From contig NZ_JAOQJQ010000001.1 of NCBI RefSeq assembly GCF_025566885.1, positions 186,001-250,000 of the forward strand: DNA of 64,000 bases, read 5' to 3'. The translations under genes were made by a program, and so were the position numbers. The notes beneath the pieces are model-generated. The model ran no database searches. It was not told the origin of the DNA and was given only the letters and a program-made list of their open reading frames with translations. The stretch is from Brotonthovivens ammoniilytica. GTDB lineage: Bacteria > Bacillota > Clostridia > Lachnospirales > Lachnospiraceae. Below, one piece after another: positions 17,307-25,977 of the stretch. How positions within the stretch are numbered: position 1 is the stretch's first letter; each line of letters begins with the position of its first letter.

Positions 17307-18902
17307 TCAAGAAAAGGAATCTGCCGCCTGCAGGGTCTCAACATCCAGACAAATCAGACCGAGGTATAGTTGAAGGATATCTGACAGATCTTCAAAATGA
17401 ATCGAGAATAGATTCTCCATGCGGTTTAGATGATACACAACATTATTGCGATGCATGTGAAGGTGTCCGGCGCAGGAATTTTTCTGGAGGTTGTGTTCTA
17501 GATAGCTGCTTAGGATTTTTAGATAATTTGTGTGTTTTTGCTTGTCGTGCTCCTTTATGTGGAGAATGCGGGAGTCTATGATGGATAAGCGGGAAAGTGC
17601 TCCCAGCTGGTGTCTGCAGGAATCATAGAGTCTGTAGTTTTTGTAAAAATAAAATGGCGGATTGGCCCCTGGGGGAGTCAACAGTAAAGGATTTGTATTT
17701 TTAGTAAATTGTGAGACAAGATTCAAGGTGGCATCTGTCTGTTTCTGGGCAGAAGAGAGTTCAAGAATCTGACGGAAAGGCAGACTGACTGCACATATTA
17801 TATGATGTAACTTCAAATCTGCAGAAAATTGTTGATAGAGAAGGGGAAAAGATTCTGGATAAGAATGTTCTTGTATAGAGGAGTTATATAATAAAATCAG
17901 AATATGATTGTGGTAACGGAATACATAGGCATTTTCCAGATAATCCTGTATAGAGCGAATAAAGAAATCTTTAGACAGCTGCGAGGCGGCATCAAGTTTT
18001 AGCTGCAGAAGGAAAAATTGCGATTCAAAAGGAAGACCAACATAAGAGAGCCGGTCTTTTAATGAAGTAAGGTCTAAATCAGTTTCATTCATCAGGTCAT
18101 TGAGCAGAGATTCGTATATATAGGAATGATTGAGATAAGATTCCTGTTTTCTAATCAAGAGGATCGAAACATTTTCCAGAAAATTCTCCATGAGATGCTG
18201 ATAGAACGTAAGATGCTCCATAGAAGGAAGCAGGAATACGCAATAGCCGCAGCAGCTTTGATTCTTTTCAATTTTGTGAATTATACTGGCATGTGTCAGT
18301 TCCGAGTTAGATTCAATGATATATTTTTGATTTTTGATTCGTTCAATCATGTTCAGACGTTCAAAAGTAGCCAGAGTCTGGGAAGGCAGAGAGCCCAGTG
18401 TCGTGGCGCTGGAAAAGACGGGATCTTCCAGATTGATATTCTGGCTGTATGCAAGTACTTTCAGACTGTTATCATAGATAATGGCGGGTAAATTAAGAAG
18501 GGCTTCACTGATATTCATCATATCCTGGAGCTCTTTTTGCTCAATTAAACAGTTGTTCATATCACGATCCCAATTCTTATAACGGATATAAATGGACTGT
18601 AAAGAGTTGAAGATAATCGCAGGTTCTGAATCTGTCTGAATCGTAATAACTGGAAAACCCTCTGGCGGAAGTATGGTCCTGCATACATAGATAAGTGCCA
18701 GGTGAACCGGCACTTCTTCTGAAATAATAGGATGTCCTTCCTGGGAAAAATACAGGTAGGAAATATCAGTCAGTTCCTTCTGGTAGGGAAGCAGTCGAAT
18801 TCCTTCGAAGGAGTCTAGGTGATCTGTACAGTTGTTTGTAATAGCAATATCTTTATGTTCTTTTTGTAATTCTGTTAAAAGCATTGTTAATGTAATCTTC
18901 AT
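17307..18902 (-). CDS. PucR/CdaR-type transcriptional regulator
   Basis: A 531-residue regulator with an N-terminal PucR-like sensor region and a C-terminal helix-turn-helix of the PucR (HTH_30) type: SCAGHLHMHRNNVVYHLNRM, then LFSIHFEDLSDILQLYLGL. Relatives control purine, sugar-diacid and aromatic catabolism and usually activate neighbouring genes on binding an inducer. The ATG at 18902 is chosen because AAAGGAAA lies 7-8 bp upstream on its strand; an earlier ATG at 18935 is possible. It is divergent from the flavoenzyme-hydrolase-ferredoxin operon across about 300 bp, so that operon is its probable target. Confidence 0.8.
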   Translation of the reverse strand: MKITLTMLLTELQKEHKDIAITNNCTDHLDSFEGIRLLPYQKELTDISYLYFSQEGHPIISEEVPVHLALIYVCRTILPPEGFPVITIQTDSEPAIIFNSLQSIYIRYKNWDRDMNNCLIEQKELQDMMNISEALLNLPAIIYDNSLKVLAYSQNINLEDPVFSSATTLGSLPSQTLATFERLNMIERIKNQKYIIESNSELTHASIIHKIEKNQSCCGYCVFLLPSMEHLTFYQHLMENFLENVSILLIRKQESYLNHSYIYESLLNDLMNETDLDLTSLKDRLSYVGLPFESQFFLLQLKLDAASQLSKDFFIRSIQDYLENAYVFRYHNHILILLYNSSIQEHSYPESFPLLYQQFSADLKLHHIICAVSLPFRQILELSSAQKQTDATLNLVSQFTKNTNPLLLTPPGANPPFYFYKNYRLYDSCRHQLGALSRLSIIDSRILHIKEHDKQKHTNYLKILSSYLEHNLQKNSCAGHLHMHRNNVVYHLNRMENLFSIHFEDLSDILQLYLGLICLDVETLQAADSFS

Positions 18903-19205
18903 GAAATTTTCCTTTTGTCTCATAAATTTATTCATAATATACGAAAGAACCTGTATTTATTATACAGGAAAATGGAATAGGAATCAAAACATATGTATTG
19001 TTAAAAATAACAAAGTAAGAGAAAAAATCAAAAGTAATATTTGTTTTTACACATAATGAAAAAAAATAAGGTTCAAACTACAATAAATTTATTGAGATAA
19101 GTAAACATCATAAAGACTGAAAAATTTGAATTAGAGCAATGCTGTTACACAAAAAGAAATGAATAGGAAGCAGGACAGTAAAAAGTAGTAGGAGGACAAG
19201 AGCAA
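18903..19205. promoter_or_regulatory. Divergent control region of PucR and the four-gene operon
   Basis: A very AT-rich 300-bp region with no supported gene. It must hold promoters for both directions and presumably the PucR site. I could not choose a clear -35/-10 pair; several AT-rich candidates exist near 19060-19110. Confidence 0.5.
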
Positions 19206-20171
19206 ATGAACAGAGTATGTGAAGTATTAAACATTGAAAAACCTGTAATTCAGGGACCAATGGCGTGGATTTCGACTGCACCGTTGGTAGCGGCAGTATC
19301 CAATGCAGGGGGACTTGGAATTCTCGGAGTAGGATTCGCGCCAGAACCATTTATTCGGGATCAAATTGTACAGACAAGAAAACTGACAGACAAACCATTC
19401 GGTATGAATACGATTATGATTCCAGATAATCTGGAACATATTACAACAATTATCTTAGATGAAAAACCACCAGTGGTTTATGCAGATACCATTGCCGGTC
19501 TGGATATGAAATTATGTAAAAAGTATTTTGATTTGTGGCATAGTGTGGGGTGTAAGGTCGTTGTCAAAGCTTCTTTTATTGAAGATGCTGTGATTGCAGA
19601 AAAAGCAGGAGCAGATGTGATGATTGTGAAAGGCTGGGAAGGCGGCGGGCATGTTACATTTGAAGCAACGACAGTGCTCGTACCACAGGCAGCGGACCTT
19701 ATGAAAATTCCGGTTATTGCCAGCGGCGGATTAGCAGATGGAAGAGGTATGGCAGCAGCGATTGCACTTGGCGCAGAAGGATTTGAGATGGGAACTGCAT
19801 TTATGGCAGCAGTGGAAACGACAGTGCATCCCAACGTCAAGAAGGCAGTTATTGAGGCAGGAGATATGTCGACTGTCATTACCGGATACTGTACCGATGA
19901 GCCTTGCCGTCAGATTAAGAATAAACTTGCTGATGAGATGATTGCAGTAGAAGCAAATAATACGAAGGCTGAGGCTGCTAAGAAGCTTCGTCCAATTGCA
20001 GAGAGCTCATTAAAGAAAGCAATGGCAGAAGGAGATATGATAGACGGTGCTGTTATGGCGGGTCAGATTACAGCTCTGGTGAAAAAAGAAAGAACCTCAG
20101 CAGCAATTATTGACGAGGCATTAGCAGAGGCAAAAGAGATTTTAGCACATATCAATGAATTTCAGTTTTAG
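19206..20171 (+). CDS. FMN-dependent NAD(P)H oxidoreductase, nitronate monooxygenase/FabK family
   Basis: A 321-residue TIM-barrel flavoenzyme. PVIQGPMAWISTAPLVAAVS opens the family-typical N-terminus, IVKGWEGGGHVTF holds the conserved Gly-Gly-His, and VIASGGLADGRGMAAAIALG is the FMN phosphate-binding strand. The family includes enoyl-ACP reductase II, nitronate monooxygenases and ene-reductases of secondary metabolism. There is no fatty-acid gene nearby, so FabK proper is unlikely. It heads an operon with a PhlG-like hydrolase, a ferredoxin and a flavoprotein, which suggests it reduces or oxidises the same substrate. AGGAGG is 10 bp before the ATG. Confidence 0.8.
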   Translation: MNRVCEVLNIEKPVIQGPMAWISTAPLVAAVSNAGGLGILGVGFAPEPFIRDQIVQTRKLTDKPFGMNTIMIPDNLEHITTIILDEKPPVVYADTIAGLDMKLCKKYFDLWHSVGCKVVVKASFIEDAVIAEKAGADVMIVKGWEGGGHVTFEATTVLVPQAADLMKIPVIASGGLADGRGMAAAIALGAEGFEMGTAFMAAVETTVHPNVKKAVIEAGDMSTVITGYCTDEPCRQIKNKLADEMIAVEANNTKAEAAKKLRPIAESSLKKAMAEGDMIDGAVMAGQITALVKKERTSAAIIDEALAEAKEILAHINEFQF

Positions 20172-20189
20172 ATATAAGGGGGTAAAGTG

Positions 20190-21011
20190 ATGGATAATAT
20201 GCAGAAGTCAAAAGTTCTGGTCAGTGAAGAAGATCAGCAGAAAAGTTATTTTAAATACTATCTGCAGGAACTTGCACAGGCAGAGCCAGAACATTATGAG
20301 CGATTTTTAAAGGCACCGATTTCACCAGAACAGGCATTAGCATTTTCGGACAGAAATGGTCTATTTGAAAATATGGAGGAGAAAGCAGAGATTGGATACT
20401 GCATCATGCCGGATGGTACAGGATACATAGCAAATCTTACCAAAATGCCTGGAGTAACTACTGAAATGATAGACTGGTGGTTTGCATGGCATGGTCTGGA
20501 TAATCTGCGTTATAAGATCTGGGATCCGGAAGACCATTATAAAGCAGAGACACAAAATAAAGTCCGGGCATTGGATTTAAGCTTAAGCTACCGGGAAAGA
20601 TTATGGGATACGACACATGAGATTACAGAGGATACGGGTATGGGGCCTGACAATATTGTAATTAACTTTAAGTATCCGGGGGATGTAGGATATGATGTAT
20701 CAAAAATTGGCACAAAAGCTTGTTCAACGCTAATTGTTGGAAAAGGATTTGGCAAAGGGCAGCCGCCGCTTGCAACAATTCCAACAATTATGACACATTT
20801 TGTACGAGAAGTAGAAGGCGGCATTGAGCTTCGTTCCAGATTTTGGATGGGATGGACTTATGAAAATGGAAGAGATGTGAAAATACTTCCGGAAGGTATG
20901 CGGGTTCCGCCCATGGGACCTATGTCACTGGGGGCGCATTGTATTAAAGAGTTTACAAATCTTGCAGCAATCCTTCCACAGGTATATGCGGAGGAAAAGG
21001 ATAACTTTTAA
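20190..21011 (+). CDS. PhlG/phloretin-hydrolase-like zinc C-C hydrolase
   Basis: A 273-residue protein of the 2,4-diacetylphloroglucinol hydrolase family, whose known members PhlG and phloretin hydrolase cut a C-C bond between an acyl chain and a phloroglucinol ring. The family core is clear: GYCIMPDGTGYIANLTKMPG, then WWFAWHGLDNLRYKIWDPED. Candidate zinc ligands are His101, His116, His203 and the pair His250-x3-Glu254 in GAHCIKEF; which are real ligands is inferred from the HxxxE spacing. The start after AAGGGGG at 20190 is preferred to a GTG one codon earlier. It lies 18 bp after the flavoenzyme and 15 bp before the ferredoxin, so it is in one operon. The substrate is unknown. Confidence 0.8.
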   Translation: MDNMQKSKVLVSEEDQQKSYFKYYLQELAQAEPEHYERFLKAPISPEQALAFSDRNGLFENMEEKAEIGYCIMPDGTGYIANLTKMPGVTTEMIDWWFAWHGLDNLRYKIWDPEDHYKAETQNKVRALDLSLSYRERLWDTTHEITEDTGMGPDNIVINFKYPGDVGYDVSKIGTKACSTLIVGKGFGKGQPPLATIPTIMTHFVREVEGGIELRSRFWMGWTYENGRDVKILPEGMRVPPMGPMSLGAHCIKEFTNLAAILPQVYAEEKDNF

Positions 21012-21026
21012 TGAAGGGAGATTCCT

Positions 21027-21290
21027 ATGATTCAGACAAATCATAAAATTGAATTTGACAGCAGCAGATGCATCGGCTGTCAGATCTGCTATAAAGCTTG
21101 TTTTGTGGATGTCATCCGTTGGGATGAAGAAAATAAAAAACCAATTTTCAAATATGTAGAGGATTGTGAACATTGTAATTATTGTGAAGTGAAATGTCCT
21201 AAGGAATGTATTAAGGTCATACCGGATTATGCAAGTCAGAGCTTTCGTCAGACTTTCAACCGTTACAGTAAGTATTATAAGGGGGTGTAA
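21027..21290 (+). CDS. 2[4Fe-4S] ferredoxin-type electron carrier
   Basis: An 87-residue protein with two cluster motifs: Cys15, 18, 21, 25 and Cys47, 50, 53, 57 (CEHCNYCEVKCP). The C-terminal tail is basic and aromatic (SFRQTFNRYSKYYKGV). The layout resembles the small AprB-like partner of AprA flavoproteins rather than a free clostridial ferredoxin. It ends 2 bp before the flavoprotein gene, so the two probably form one redox unit. Confidence 0.85.
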   Translation: MIQTNHKIEFDSSRCIGCQICYKACFVDVIRWDEENKKPIFKYVEDCEHCNYCEVKCPKECIKVIPDYASQSFRQTFNRYSKYYKGV

Positions 21291-21292
21291 GA

Positions 21293-22966
21293 ATGAAGCA
21301 GACAAAGATTGTGCAGAAGAAAATAGAGACAGACATTCTGATTGCAGGCGGTGGAATCGGCGGGCTGAGTGCTGCAGTAACAATCAAAGAGAATAATCCG
21401 GAGGCAGAAGTTTTGATTGTTGAGAAACAGACAGCAGGATATGCAGGAAAAGCCAACAAAGGCGGCGGCGTATTACAGTACTTTGATCTTGAGAAAACAA
21501 CCCCAATGGATTTTGTTGCATATCATGCGAATATGGTAGGATGCTATCTTGGTAATCAGAATATGATGCTGAAGTATGTTGCTATGAATAATGAGATGTT
21601 AGATAAACTGGAGGAATGGGGCGTCAAGGTTCCAAAGAACCGCATTCCAACCGGACCAATGACTTACATGGTAGGAGTAGACCTTGATATTACATTACAA
21701 GTTCGAAAAGTAGCGGCAAAGCTGGGTGTAAAATTTATGGATAAGACAACAATATCTGATTTGCTGGTGACTAACGGAAAGATTGCAGGAGCGGCAGGCT
21801 ACAATATTCTGGATGGTACATTTTATGAGTTTAATAGTAAGCTTGTTATCATGGCTACCGGAAGTCAGAATTATCGTGTTGCATCAATGTGGAGTAATGG
21901 AAGAGGAGATGGTATTGCAGCGGCATATCGTGCTGGAGCGCAGATGAGGAATCCGGAATTTGGGAATTTTTCTCAGCTTTTCCGAGTAAATAGTAACAGA
22001 GAATGTGTTTTCGGTGAAAATGTAATGTATGATGCATATGGAGAAAATATTACGAAAAATTTCCGGCGTTTTCCTGAGGCAGATATCTCTTCTAGTGCAG
22101 TTGCGGAATGGTACAATCAGGTATCTGCAGGCAGAGGTCCAATCTATCTTCATATTGATGAGAACCCTATGACAAGTAATGAAGAAATGATGCTTCATGC
22201 ATGGGAAAGACCTTATGGTTTGCGTTTCTGGGAGATTGACTTTGAGAAAGCATCTACAGTAGATAAAGACTGGGAGGTTGTACCCGGATTTGTTGGGGAG
22301 CAGTCCCCTGTTAAAGTGGATGAAGAAATGCGTACCACAATTGATGGAATGTATGCGATCGGGGATTTAAGCTATGGTGGATCTGCAGCACCAGGAGCAG
22401 TGCCGGCACCTCCGGGACGAAACAGAGGGTCTGGAATCCTGAACGCTGTATTTGCTGCAATCATTGCAGGAAGAAATGCGGCTTTAGCTGTAAAACAGAC
22501 AAGTCAACAGCCTGTGGATACAGCACAAGTTAAGACCTTGAAAGAGAATGCTTTTGCACCTCTTTTCAGAGAAAAGGGGATTACTGCGAAGGAACTTATC
22601 TCACAGGTGCAGGATGTGATCTGTCCGGTAGAGAACAGTGTATATATGAGTGGGCATCGTTTAGAATCAGCACTTAGAAAAATAGAACAATTAAAGCCTC
22701 TTGTTTCAGAATTAAAAGCAGAAGATCTACATGATATGTTGTCTTGTCATGAAGCAGAAGCAATGGTACTTTGCGCAGAAATGCAGTTTCGCGGAGCGCT
22801 GATGCGTAAGGAATCCAGAGGCTGGTTTTTAAGAGAAGATTATCCGCAGATGGATAATGACAATTGGTTAAAGTGGATCGTGTGTAAAAATGAGAATGGA
22901 ACAATGGTATTTGATACAGAGGAAGTACCTATTGATACTTATCCAATCCAGCCACCGAGATTTTAG
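21293..22966 (+). CDS. FAD-dependent oxidoreductase, AprA/fumarate reductase flavoprotein family
   Basis: A 557-residue flavoprotein. The FAD dinucleotide motif is DILIAGGGIGGLSAAV near residue 14, and the second FAD motif is TTIDGMYAIGDLSYGG near residue 350. The overall plan is that of succinate dehydrogenase/fumarate reductase and adenylylsulfate reductase alpha subunits, but no AprA substrate residues can be confirmed by eye and no sulfate-reduction genes are near. No signal peptide is present, so it acts in the cytoplasm. With the ferredoxin 2 bp upstream it likely reduces or dehydrogenates the substrate handled by the hydrolase and flavoenzyme. AAGGGGG precedes the ATG. Confidence 0.8.
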   Translation: MKQTKIVQKKIETDILIAGGGIGGLSAAVTIKENNPEAEVLIVEKQTAGYAGKANKGGGVLQYFDLEKTTPMDFVAYHANMVGCYLGNQNMMLKYVAMNNEMLDKLEEWGVKVPKNRIPTGPMTYMVGVDLDITLQVRKVAAKLGVKFMDKTTISDLLVTNGKIAGAAGYNILDGTFYEFNSKLVIMATGSQNYRVASMWSNGRGDGIAAAYRAGAQMRNPEFGNFSQLFRVNSNRECVFGENVMYDAYGENITKNFRRFPEADISSSAVAEWYNQVSAGRGPIYLHIDENPMTSNEEMMLHAWERPYGLRFWEIDFEKASTVDKDWEVVPGFVGEQSPVKVDEEMRTTIDGMYAIGDLSYGGSAAPGAVPAPPGRNRGSGILNAVFAAIIAGRNAALAVKQTSQQPVDTAQVKTLKENAFAPLFREKGITAKELISQVQDVICPVENSVYMSGHRLESALRKIEQLKPLVSELKAEDLHDMLSCHEAEAMVLCAEMQFRGALMRKESRGWFLREDYPQMDNDNWLKWIVCKNENGTMVFDTEEVPIDTYPIQPPRF

Positions 22967-23210
22967 GTATTGAAAGTATCTGATGCGGATATCATCTGCT
23001 TATAAATTAGAGCCGCCTTAATGGGTGGCTTTAATTTTGACTAAAGGATGTAGTTTGGAGGGAGATTGAAAAAGTAATACGATTGGTTCTATTGTAAGAG
23101 GAGAAGATTTAATAAAACTGCAGGTGGAGAGGGAAAAGGCAGTTTCTGGTATATAAGTGTTTTGGAGTTTGTGTTATAATAATTCCATTATAATACCGGG
23201 GGAAAAGAAA
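22967..23210. other. Intergenic region with weak terminator
   Basis: A short stem GAGCCGCC/GGTGGCTT near 23010-23032 with a few Ts may end the operon. TATAAT at 23175-23180 could be the -10 of the LysR gene, but no good -35 is seen. No gene is supported. Confidence 0.4.
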
Positions 23211-24143
23211 ATGACAATTGTACAAATCAAGTATTTTATAACAGTAGTAAAATGTGCCAGTTATACAAAGGCGGCAGAACAGTTATTTATTTCTCAGCCG
23301 GCACTCAGCAGACATATTAAAAATATGGAAGAAGAATTAAATATTCAGTTGTTTTTGAGAACCAATAACGGCATACGTCTGACTCCGGCAGGCAGTTCGC
23401 TTTATGTGGGGATGCTTGATCTGTATGAAAATTATATTGAGATGGTAAATAAGGCGGAAAAGATTCAAAAGGGATTAGACGGCACACTAAAAATAGGAAT
23501 ACTGGACCAGACCAATGTTTCTGATTTTATGCCTATGATTTATCAGTATTTTCAGGAGAATTATCCCAATGTAGATCTGTGGTTTCAGGAGGGTTCTTTT
23601 AACTATCTGGTGTCAGAACTTTACAGCGGCCGGCTGGATTTGATCTATACACTGAAGTTTGAGATTGAGCGCAAAGAAGGTATTATGTATCAGTATGTTT
23701 CCCATTCCAAGGACCATATTGTTATGAGCCGTTTTCATCCCCTGGCAAAAAAGGATCAGGTAACATTGGATGATGTGAAGGACGAAACTTTTGTTTTGAT
23801 TTCGGAAGAGGATAATCCGGAGTCGGCGCCTCTGATTCTGGCTCTCTGCAAAGAACACGGGTTTGTTCCGCAGGTACATTATGCAAAATCCTTAGCAGAG
23901 CAGATTCTCTGGATCGCAGTGGGCATGGGTGTATCTATTCTGGATTCACGAACCTATTTAAAGCTGAACCCTGATGTGAAGTTTTTTGAAATCGACAGTA
24001 ACTGGGATCCGTCGCTTGTAATTGCATGGAACCAGAATAATTATAATCCGCTGCTGTCTGTTTTCATAAAAAAAATGAATGAGATACTGGGAACGGAAGA
24101 GGAAGATATTCACGGTGCCGGTCTGGAAAAGGACAGACCATAA
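23211..24143 (+). CDS. LysR-family transcriptional regulator
   Basis: A 310-residue LysR regulator. The winged helix-turn-helix is at the N-terminus (SYTKAAEQLFISQPALSRHI), followed by the linker helix and a periplasmic-binding-like effector domain (GTLKIGILDQTNVSDFMP). The start is the ATG after GGGGGA, not the longer frame at 23157. It has no tightly linked target; the upstream catabolic operon or the downstream HMA gene are candidates. The ligand cannot be told. Confidence 0.85.
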   Translation: MTIVQIKYFITVVKCASYTKAAEQLFISQPALSRHIKNMEEELNIQLFLRTNNGIRLTPAGSSLYVGMLDLYENYIEMVNKAEKIQKGLDGTLKIGILDQTNVSDFMPMIYQYFQENYPNVDLWFQEGSFNYLVSELYSGRLDLIYTLKFEIERKEGIMYQYVSHSKDHIVMSRFHPLAKKDQVTLDDVKDETFVLISEEDNPESAPLILALCKEHGFVPQVHYAKSLAEQILWIAVGMGVSILDSRTYLKLNPDVKFFEIDSNWDPSLVIAWNQNNYNPLLSVFIKKMNEILGTEEEDIHGAGLEKDRP

Positions 24144-24246
24144 CGTTAGTAAAACAGAGCGAGATTTGATTGACAGAAACAGGCTTTCGGAGTAAAATTC
24201 TGTAAAAAGGTTAGAGAAAACTAACTATAGGAAAGGACTGACAGAT

Positions 24247-24498
24247 ATGGTTAAAACGACAGTTAAAATTGATGGAATGCAGTGCGGAATGTGTGAAGCT
24301 CATATGAATGACGCCGTAAGAAATGAATTTAAAGTCAAGAAAGTAACTTCATCTCACAGCAAAAATCAGACGGAAATTATTTCAGAGGACGAGCTGGATG
24401 TACAGAAATTAAAAGACCTGATTCAAAAGACAGGCTATACTTACATAGAGTCCAAAACAGAACCCTATGTAAAAAGAGGGTTGTTTCACCGGGGGTAA
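24247..24498 (+). CDS. Heavy-metal-associated (HMA) domain protein, CopZ-like
   Basis: An 83-residue single HMA domain with the metal-binding loop GMQCGMCEAHMN (MxCxxC). Such proteins ferry Cu(I) or similar ions to P-type ATPases. The tail past residue 70 (PYVKRGLFHRG) is basic and outside the domain. No copper ATPase or CsoR gene is in the window, so it is an orphan chaperone. It has its own ribosome site and is followed by a terminator. Confidence 0.85.
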   Translation: MVKTTVKIDGMQCGMCEAHMNDAVRNEFKVKKVTSSHSKNQTEIISEDELDVQKLKDLIQKTGYTYIESKTEPYVKRGLFHRG

Positions 24499-24532
24499 TT
24501 CAAAACATGTAAGATGTAATATTTAAGAAAAT

Positions 24533-24565
24533 AAAAAACCTCACCTGCTGTCAGGTGGGTTTTTT
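24533..24565. terminator. Terminator of the HMA gene
   Basis: AAAAAACC-CACCT pairs with AGGTG-GGTTTTTT around GCTGTC. A- and T-tracts on both sides suit the convergent genes on either side. Confidence 0.85.
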
Positions 24566-24633
24566 ATTTTACAAAGCATCGCTTTTTCCTTGAGAAACTG
24601 AACAATATGGAATGTGTCAATGAGAAAGCCTGA

Positions 24634-25617
24634 TTACTTATCTTGATAAACTGTTTTTCCGCATTTTGCGATTTCATCAATCATAACATCTGTAGTCCAT
24701 CCGCCGAATGGGAGGAACATAGGGAAGTAGCAGTAGCCTTCTGCCGTTTTATAAAATACTTCCCGCACTGCTTTGCGGACATCCTCTTCAGTTACAAGCC
24801 CTGCAAGAGCATCTGTCTGATATTTCTGATAGTCCGGTGTTACATGGTATCCCAGGTTCATGCCGGTGAGTTTTTTTAATTTTGGAATGTCATTGATTTC
24901 CATTCCCTGCCATGCGTCAATTCCAAGCTCCACAAATTCCGGAACAATTTCTTCCATTTTACCGCAGGAGTGCATATCAAAAAGCACGCCCAGTTCGTGG
25001 CAGCGGTCAACTGCTTTTTTGATCTGAGGTTTAATCAGTTCTCTCCAGATATCCGGGGAAAAGAACATATTGTTCTGTGTTCCCCAGTCATCATGGAACA
25101 TCAGGACATCCGGTTTATAAATTTCAATAACTTTTTCCATCAGTCTGAGTTTCCATTCCATAAATGCATTCAGAAATGCCTCTACCTCTTCCGGGTCAGT
25201 AAGAAGCGCACACAGTGCATTCTCAAATCCCATGAGCATATGCAGTCTTTCAAATGGTCCGTTTACGAACATCATTTCAAAAACTTTATTTTCACGGTCA
25301 ATTTCACTGATATGATCAATTTCTTCTACACGGCTCCAGTCCCAGGCGTCCAGATCTGGGAATTTGACAACCTCCCGCCAGTCGCAGATATCTTCTAGAA
25401 TCGGATCCTGAGTATGATCCGGTGCAATGGCATCTACACTTGCTTCATATTTCCACTGTACTCCGAACCAGTCAGTCCCTCCTGTTGTGTGAGGGGGGCG
25501 TTCCGCGTAAGTCTCCGGATTAAATAATACGAAAATACCATCATCAGTAGGAAGTGCGTCAGTAGGCTCGTGACGGAAAAAGGCCAGAGCGCGTTCTTTT
25601 GGTGTCATTTCTTTCAT
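24634..25617 (-). CDS. URO-D/MtaA-superfamily protein, second copy
   Basis: A 327-residue relative of the product of 16180-17172. It shares MFHDDWGTQNNMFFSPDIW and the H-x-C site DMHSCGKMEE. A Cys occurs late (EGYCYFPMFLPFGG) in about the place where MtaA has its third zinc ligand, but the local context differs. The start is the ATG at 25617 with AAGGAG 7 bp upstream on its strand; a much longer frame upstream is not used because it lacks a ribosome site. It is divergent from the sodium symporter gene, so its substrate may be what the symporter imports. Confidence 0.75.
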   Translation of the reverse strand: MKEMTPKERALAFFRHEPTDALPTDDGIFVLFNPETYAERPPHTTGGTDWFGVQWKYEASVDAIAPDHTQDPILEDICDWREVVKFPDLDAWDWSRVEEIDHISEIDRENKVFEMMFVNGPFERLHMLMGFENALCALLTDPEEVEAFLNAFMEWKLRLMEKVIEIYKPDVLMFHDDWGTQNNMFFSPDIWRELIKPQIKKAVDRCHELGVLFDMHSCGKMEEIVPEFVELGIDAWQGMEINDIPKLKKLTGMNLGYHVTPDYQKYQTDALAGLVTEEDVRKAVREVFYKTAEGYCYFPMFLPFGGWTTDVMIDEIAKCGKTVYQDK

Positions 25618-25977
25618 TATCATTCTCCTTATAAAAATAATATGATTTGAAGGTACAGTTTTCAAAATAAAACCGGCAGATAAAACGCTGTGGTCTGGTT
25701 TGGAAAACTGCAATGAAAAGTCTGCGGTGTTTTTATCTGCTTTTATTATAAAAGAGCTGTAATGACAATGCAAATTCAAAACCGGTATGGCGCTATTGAA
25801 AAATGGTATGGGGTACAGCAGAAAGACCTATACAGAAAATGTATATGGGTATTCATTTTTGATATTTGGTTTCTGTTATAGGTATTGCTACAATATAGTT
25901 ATGAAAAGTTTGCATTTATTTTATCATTAATTTACAAAATTTATTAATTATTAATAATTAAAAGAAGGGAGAAAGAG
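25618..25977. promoter_or_regulatory. Divergent control region of URO-D gene and symporter
   Basis: 360 bp without a supported gene. It contains two copies of an AATGGTATGG/CCGGTATGG-like word near 25782-25812 and strongly AT-rich sequence before the symporter. GTATTGCTACAATATAG near 25880-25900 may hold a -10. No operator is certain. Confidence 0.4.

Noticed and set aside
19206..20171. Fatty-acid FabK (enoyl-ACP reductase II)
   Set aside because: The fold matches, but no fab genes are near and the gene sits in a hydrolase-flavoprotein operon, so a specialised enzyme is more likely.
21027..22966. Sulfate reduction AprBA pair
   Set aside because: The ferredoxin-flavoprotein pair looks alike in plan, but there are no sat, dsr or qmo genes and the context is catabolic.
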